Assembly (NCBI RefSeq): GCF_002979755.1
Contig: NZ_PCPP01000004.1
Coordinates: 248,001 to 312,000 of the forward strand
DNA from: Chryseobacterium culicis
Lineage (GTDB): Bacteria; Bacteroidota; Bacteroidia; Flavobacteriales; Weeksellaceae
Length of the DNA: 64,000 bases
Direction of reading: 5' to 3'
Shown here: positions 60,181 to 64,000 of the stretch, piece by piece
Layout of the letters: every line of letters begins with the position of its first letter
Numbering within the stretch: the first letter of the stretch is position 1
Notes under the pieces: generated by a model
Seen by the model: the letters and a program-made list of their open reading frames with translations, nothing else
What the model was told of the DNA's origin: nothing
The model's database searches: none
Position numbers and translations under genes: made by a program

Positions 60181-61572
60181 TTAAAGTCGTTCTGCGGTCT
60201 TTGACGAAAGTCCTTTTTTGATCGTAATAACATCCTTTTCTCCTTTTTTGAAAATGAAAGAAATTTCGGTGTCATCATCCTGCAGGAAAAATACATCCTC
60301 TTTTTCAGCCAGCATTCTTACTTTAGGATCTTTATTGTTCTGGATAAAAAGCTGACCGTTTTCGTCAAGAATATGAATAACACTATCATCAGAAAGAGCA
60401 TAATCACCAACATATTTTTTAAGAATGTCAGCACCCAGGGTAGTTTCTTTCTTCGGCTGTGGAAGGGTATAAGGTTGTCCTAACAGGGCAGCTAAAATAG
60501 TATTTCCAGCTTTCTCCAGCTTTTTACTTGTAATATTGTTCAAAAGGATAATGCAGAGGTCATCTTCAGGAAGCATGGCAAAATAGCTTGTAGAGCCTTC
60601 TATATTCCCACCATGGTTAATGAGTTTTTTCCCGTAAAGATCATCAATAAACCAACCGTAGCCATAACCGCTTAAATAAGGTGTGGTAGCTTTTTTAAAA
60701 GCTTCTTTGGATACAATTTTATAATCTCTCAATCCGATATAGTAATTGTACAGGTCTTCGGCAGTACTATAGATTTGTCCTGCAGGACCCGTTAATGTGG
60801 AATTCCATACTTCAGTTTTTTCCTGTCTTGTCTTTGAAATATAAGAATAAGGAACTGTTTTGTGCGGACTTTTAAGGGTCATGTAATTAAACCCTGTATG
60901 ATTCATCTTCAGAGGATTTAAGATGATTTTTCTTACCGCATTTTCATAGGAAAGTCCTGTGAGTTTTTCAATAATGAGTCCCAATATAATATACCCTGAA
61001 TTGGTATACGAAAATTGAGTGCCGGGCTCAAAATCCAAGGGTTCATTTTTAAAAAAGGAGAGTTCTTTATTTTTGGCTATTGATTTTCCGGTGTGAAGCA
61101 GGCTGAAATACTGTTTATTTCGCAGCACTTCATAAATACCTGAAGTGTGGGTGAGGAGGTGTTCAATCGTAATTTCATTTCCTCTCGGATAATCTGGAAT
61201 AAACTTTGAAATTGGATCTTTAAAAGAAAGTTTTCCTTCCTCACTTAGTTTTACAATAACCAGGGCAGTGAATGATTTGGTTAAAGAAGCAATCTGATAT
61301 ACACTTTTGTTCTGATTGGATATCTTTTTCTCTGCATCCTGCCAGCCGTATGACTTTTCGAAAATATTTTTATGCTGATAATGGATTAAAGCAGTTCCAT
61401 TAAACTTATTAATGGCAGCGTATGCTTGTATAATGCTGTCTATTTCCTGTTTTTTCTTTGCCTGATTAACAGTATTGAGATGAGTTTCTGTCTGAGCTTT
61501 TAACGTTGAGCAAATGGTACTGAACAGACAAAATAAACATCCTAAAGCTAAAGATTGAAATTGATGTCGCAT
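60181..61572 (-). CDS. Serine hydrolase, beta-lactamase-like, secreted
   Basis: 463 residues from the Met at 61572; the longer frame from 61626 lacks a clear signal at its start, while from 61572 there is a good signal peptide (MRHQFQSLALGCLFCLFSTI...LKAQ). SxxK in IASLTKSFTALVIVK (~90), tyrosine motif FSYTNSGYIILGLI (~185), and INHGGNIEGSTSYF (~315) for the KTG-like His-Gly. The C-terminal ~120 residues form an extra beta domain (ILKKYVGDYALSDDSVIHIL). Compared with the serine hydrolase at 44064, it is longer and not a lipoprotein. Substrate unknown. Confidence 0.88.
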   Translation of the reverse strand: MRHQFQSLALGCLFCLFSTICSTLKAQTETHLNTVNQAKKKQEIDSIIQAYAAINKFNGTALIHYQHKNIFEKSYGWQDAEKKISNQNKSVYQIASLTKSFTALVIVKLSEEGKLSFKDPISKFIPDYPRGNEITIEHLLTHTSGIYEVLRNKQYFSLLHTGKSIAKNKELSFFKNEPLDFEPGTQFSYTNSGYIILGLIIEKLTGLSYENAVRKIILNPLKMNHTGFNYMTLKSPHKTVPYSYISKTRQEKTEVWNSTLTGPAGQIYSTAEDLYNYYIGLRDYKIVSKEAFKKATTPYLSGYGYGWFIDDLYGKKLINHGGNIEGSTSYFAMLPEDDLCIILLNNITSKKLEKAGNTILAALLGQPYTLPQPKKETTLGADILKKYVGDYALSDDSVIHILDENGQLFIQNNKDPKVRMLAEKEDVFFLQDDDTEISFIFKKGEKDVITIKKGLSSKTAERL

Positions 61573-61692
61573 AGTATCAGGTTTAAAAAAACGGTTAAAA
61601 TTAAGCTTAATATTGATCGTGTACAATTCTGTGTCTGTAAGGACCGGACTTGAATGTCATATCTGGTAGAAACGCCGGAATAGAGTTTAGAA

Positions 61693-62175
61693 TTAAAGGT
61701 TTTCAGCATAGCGGCTCAAAGAATTATTATATCTGGGCAAATGTTTTGAGAGTGCTTTTAAAGCGATAGATAGTGCTTCTTTGTGCTCTCCTGCTGAAGA
61801 AAGAGACAGTGCTAAGAAAGAATCTACCGCATCATTCAGTTCATCAGACTCATTAGCTTTTTCTTCCCTTAAAATATGGATGCTTTCTTCTATTTTCCCA
61901 TTGTTTCTTAAGGTACTTGCCAGCTGGATTCTTGCTCTTCTTCTTCGTAAGCCGGTTAATCCCTTATCTAATGCAGATCTGTACAAAGGTTCTGCCTCTT
62001 TTTCATGTCCGGTAGAGTCAAAAGCGCAGGCTCTTTCAAAATCTGCAATAGCCCGGGAATCTGCCACTGTAAGTAATTCTACATGATTTTTAATTTGCTG
62101 AATAAAAGCTTCACTGCTTATTGCTCCAAGTTTTAGCCAGATACTTTGTAGTTGGGTCTCCCAGTTTTCATCCAT
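61693..62175 (-). CDS. Tetratricopeptide-repeat protein
   Basis: 160 residues from the Met at 62175 (MDENWETQL); the longer frame begins with a hydrophobic stretch (MLHFQYFISLFKIYS) that is not family-like. Three TPR-type helix pairs cover ~35-155: RAIADFERACAFDSTGHEKEAEPLYRSALDKG, RIQLASTLRNNGKIEESIHIL and LALSLSSAGEHKEALSIALKAL. A cytoplasmic adaptor is likely. It ends about 120 bases before the start of the second serine hydrolase gene on the same strand. Confidence 0.85.
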   Translation of the reverse strand: MDENWETQLQSIWLKLGAISSEAFIQQIKNHVELLTVADSRAIADFERACAFDSTGHEKEAEPLYRSALDKGLTGLRRRRARIQLASTLRNNGKIEESIHILREEKANESDELNDAVDSFLALSLSSAGEHKEALSIALKALSKHLPRYNNSLSRYAENL

Positions 62176-62288
62176 GGAATAGATTTTAAACAAAGATATA
62201 AAATATTGAAAATGGAGCATTGTTTAATCTTTCTCATAATTTTCAAAATTATTGTCATATTATGAATCCAAAAACGGAATTAAATAAT

Positions 62289-62296
62289 TATTTTTG
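62289..62296 (+). promoter_or_regulatory. -7 promoter box for the DUF808 gene
   Basis: TATTTTTG, an exact TAnnTTTG, 34 bases before the DUF808 start; no -33 TTG at the expected spacing. Confidence 0.45.
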
Positions 62297-62330
62297 CTGA
62301 ACTTAACAAAGATTAAAAAAATATTAAAAT

Positions 62331-63215
62331 ATGGCATCAGGCTTTTTTGCAATTTTGGATGATATTGCAGCATTGATGGATGATGTAGCAGTTACCAGTA
62401 AAATTGCTACCCAGAAGACAGCAGGAATTTTAGGAGACGACCTGGCTGTAAATGCAGAAAAAGCCACTGGCTTTCTTTCCTCTAGAGAACTTCCCGTTTT
62501 ATGGGCAATTACCAAAGGATCATTTATCAATAAACTGATTATTCTTCCTGTCGTTTTTTTACTCAATTGGTTGTATGCTCCGGCTATTAATTATGTACTG
62601 ATCCTTGGAGGATTATATCTGGCCTTTGAAGGTGTTGAAAAAGTAATAGAATTTCTTTTTCACCGTGACAAAAAGGGTCATGAAGTTATAGAGGAAATGG
62701 TAGAAGACGAAAAAAGTTCTGAAGAAATAGAAAAAGAGAAAGTAAAATCGGCAATTACAACGGATTTTATTTTATCAATTGAGATCGTTATTATTGCTTT
62801 AGGAACCGTATTGGAAGAAAGTCATCCTTTCATTACGCAGATTTTAGTAACGAGCTTGGTTGCATTTATTGCCACTGTTGGAGTTTATGGAATTGTAGCT
62901 TTGATTGTAAGAATGGATGATGCTGGGTTTAAATTAATAAAGAAAAGCAATGATAAAGGTTTTTTCGGGAGTCTTGGGCATTTATTAGTGAAGGCTTTAC
63001 CTATTGTTATTAAAATATTAGGAGTTGTCGGAACAATTGCCTTAATAATGGTTGCTGGTGGAATTTTTCTACATAGGATTGAATTTTTTCATGGCATACT
63101 TCCAACTTGGCCGGATGTTTTGAAAGAACTTACGCTTGGAGTTGTTGGAGGTTTAGCTGCAGTAGCAGTTTTTACTTTAGGAAAAGGGATTTACGCTCTG
63201 GCAACAAAAAAATAA
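62331..63215 (+). CDS. DUF808 membrane protein, YedI-like
   Basis: 294 residues. The N-terminus MASGFFAILDDIAALMDDVA and VTSKIATQKTAGILGDDLAV is diagnostic of DUF808. Five to seven membrane helices follow (~65-85, ~88-108, ~150-170, ~178-200, ~225-245, ~265-285), with an acidic, Lys/Glu-rich loop at ~115-140. The family is widespread in bacteria without an agreed function. A terminator follows. Confidence 0.92.
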   Translation: MASGFFAILDDIAALMDDVAVTSKIATQKTAGILGDDLAVNAEKATGFLSSRELPVLWAITKGSFINKLIILPVVFLLNWLYAPAINYVLILGGLYLAFEGVEKVIEFLFHRDKKGHEVIEEMVEDEKSSEEIEKEKVKSAITTDFILSIEIVIIALGTVLEESHPFITQILVTSLVAFIATVGVYGIVALIVRMDDAGFKLIKKSNDKGFFGSLGHLLVKALPIVIKILGVVGTIALIMVAGGIFLHRIEFFHGILPTWPDVLKELTLGVVGGLAAVAVFTLGKGIYALATKK

Positions 63216-63240
63216 AACAGAATTAGAATTAAATAACCCA

Positions 63241-63278
63241 AAAAATCCTGTATTCGTGAGAGTGCAGGATTTTTTATT
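63241..63278 (+). terminator. Terminator of the DUF808 gene
   Basis: Perfect 10-bp stem AAAAATCCTG / CAGGATTTTT with a 14-base loop, followed by T-rich sequence. Confidence 0.88.
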
Positions 63279-63341
63279 TTCTTAAGATTTGCAACAAAAC
63301 TCTTTGATAGATGGAAAATGCAATTGTAAATATTGGTTTGG

Positions 63342-63371
63342 TTGCTGCTGTCAGGGTAAAGATTATCTTTG
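63342..63371 (+). promoter_or_regulatory. Promoter of the delta-60 repeat protein gene
   Basis: TTG at 63342-63344 and TATCTTTG at 63364-63371 with 19 bases between, the complete Bacteroidota consensus. It lies 15 bases before the ATG. Confidence 0.8.
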
Positions 63372-63385
63372 CAAAAAAAATAAAC

Positions 63386-64000
63386 ATGACAAAAAAATTA
63401 TTCTATGTAAGCTTTTTATTCTCATCATTTTTGTCAAATGCACAGATGCTCGATGCAACTTTCAGTACTTATGGAATCAATTTCTATAATCCATCTACAA
63501 CTTGGGACAAATCAGGTGATATTTTTGTAGAACAAGATAATAGTGCTATTGTACTTGGAAACATTGGCCCCGGAGCCAAAAGAGCTATCTATAAAGTAGA
63601 TCCTAATGGAAATCTGGATACTTCATTTGGAAATGCAGGTATTAAAATCACTCAAAATCAATCTTCACATTATAAAATCATTAAACTAAGCAGTGGTAAA
63701 TATTTAACGGTTGGGAACGTAGGTTATATGTACAGTCAGAATTTTTTTATTGAAAGATTTAATATGGACGGTACTTTAGATTCAACATTTGGTAACGGTG
63801 GACGACTTGCTGTTGATATGGGGTATCCCGCAACTGTTGAGACCATTGATGTAGCTTATAATGCTGTTGAATTATCTGATGGGAAAATTATTGTATGTGG
63901 AGGGGCTGAATATGGATATCCTAAAAGAAGAGCATGTTTATTGAGATTGAATCAGGATGGTACCGTAGATACATCCTTTGGTACCAATGGAAAGTTTTAT
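63386..64000 (+). CDS. Secreted delta-60 repeat protein, partial (3' end outside)
   Basis: 205 codons are visible and the frame is open at the window end. Signal peptide (MTKKLFYVSFLFSSFLSNAQ). Three delta-60 repeats can be seen: GNLDTSFGNAGIKIT (~75), GTLDSTFGNGGRLAVD (~128) and GTVDTSFGTNGKFY (~192), each built on the D-x-T-F-G-x-x-G pattern. Such proteins in Flavobacteriia are often exported by the type IX system, with the sorting domain at the C-terminus; that end is not in the window. Role unknown, probably surface-related. The promoter has the complete consensus. Confidence 0.88.
   Translation, partial: MTKKLFYVSFLFSSFLSNAQMLDATFSTYGINFYNPSTTWDKSGDIFVEQDNSAIVLGNIGPGAKRAIYKVDPNGNLDTSFGNAGIKITQNQSSHYKIIKLSSGKYLTVGNVGYMYSQNFFIERFNMDGTLDSTFGNGGRLAVDMGYPATVETIDVAYNAVELSDGKIIVCGGAEYGYPKRRACLLRLNQDGTVDTSFGTNGKFY

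Overview
The window is AT-rich chromosomal DNA from a member of the Bacteroidota, most likely Chryseobacterium or a close Weeksellaceae relative. The reasons are: a type IX secretion (Por) C-terminal sorting domain; promoter boxes of the Bacteroidetes form TTG-N19-TAnnTTTG; almost no Shine-Dalgarno sequences; many lipoproteins with Bacteroidota-style lipoboxes; and family pairs typical of this group (DUF1599 with a BT_3928-type DoxX protein, DUF5686, DUF6705, a zinc-ligand-free DnaG). Species assignment is inference. I saw no rRNA, tRNA, CRISPR array, transposase or prophage gene.

Layout. 0.2-6.4 kb: minus-strand operon with two LysM proteins, one carrying a PAAR-like DUF4280 domain, a large protein with two cell-wall-directed domains, and two lipoproteins. 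It reads as a contractile-injection or polymorphic effector module with candidate immunity genes. 6.7-14.6 kb: small unknown proteins, a CPA2-type cation/proton antiporter, a LytS/LytTR-like two-component pair, alanine dehydrogenase and TsaE. 14.9-17.6 kb: dnaG and clpP. 17.9-19.2 kb: a T9SS-exported duplicated-domain protein behind a cobalamin riboswitch. 19.5-23.2 kb: a phytase-like lipoprotein and a JAMM-like lipoprotein with a DUF6705 partner. 24-28.1 kb: tpiA, a TerB-like protein, the DoxX/BT_3928 protein, DUF1599 and folP.

28.2-35.6 kb holds the branched-chain amino-acid operon ilvE-ilvD-ilvB-ilvN-ilvC-ilvA. Its leader has two consecutive Ile/Val/Leu-rich peptides. Each is followed by a strong terminator, and each has a potential antiterminator overlapping the end of the peptide gene, so this looks like a tandem attenuator.

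36-47.8 kb: M28 peptidase, DUF5686 outer-membrane protein, di-heme cytochrome c peroxidase, PhoX-like phosphatase, serine hydrolase and alaS. 48-50.6 kb: an ECF sigma factor, a ZAS-type (HxxxCxxC) anti-sigma factor, an RclC-like DUF417 membrane protein and a membrane-anchored MsrA-MsrB fusion, consistent with a reactive-chlorine or oxidant response. 50.6-64 kb: duplicated membrane proteins, an ABC-2 exporter, an AAA ATPase with an odd Walker A, an FAD oxidoreductase, a frameshifted two-TM gene, prfB, DedA, an alpha/beta hydrolase, a second serine hydrolase, a TPR protein, DUF808 and the start of a delta-60 repeat protein that runs off the end.

The intergenic DNA is unusually structured. There is an ~80-bp repeat carrying its own -7 promoter box upstream of both tsaE and folP, a ~135-bp direct repeat around the ilv terminator, a 180-bp element with 12-bp terminal inverted repeats, and several simple repeats.
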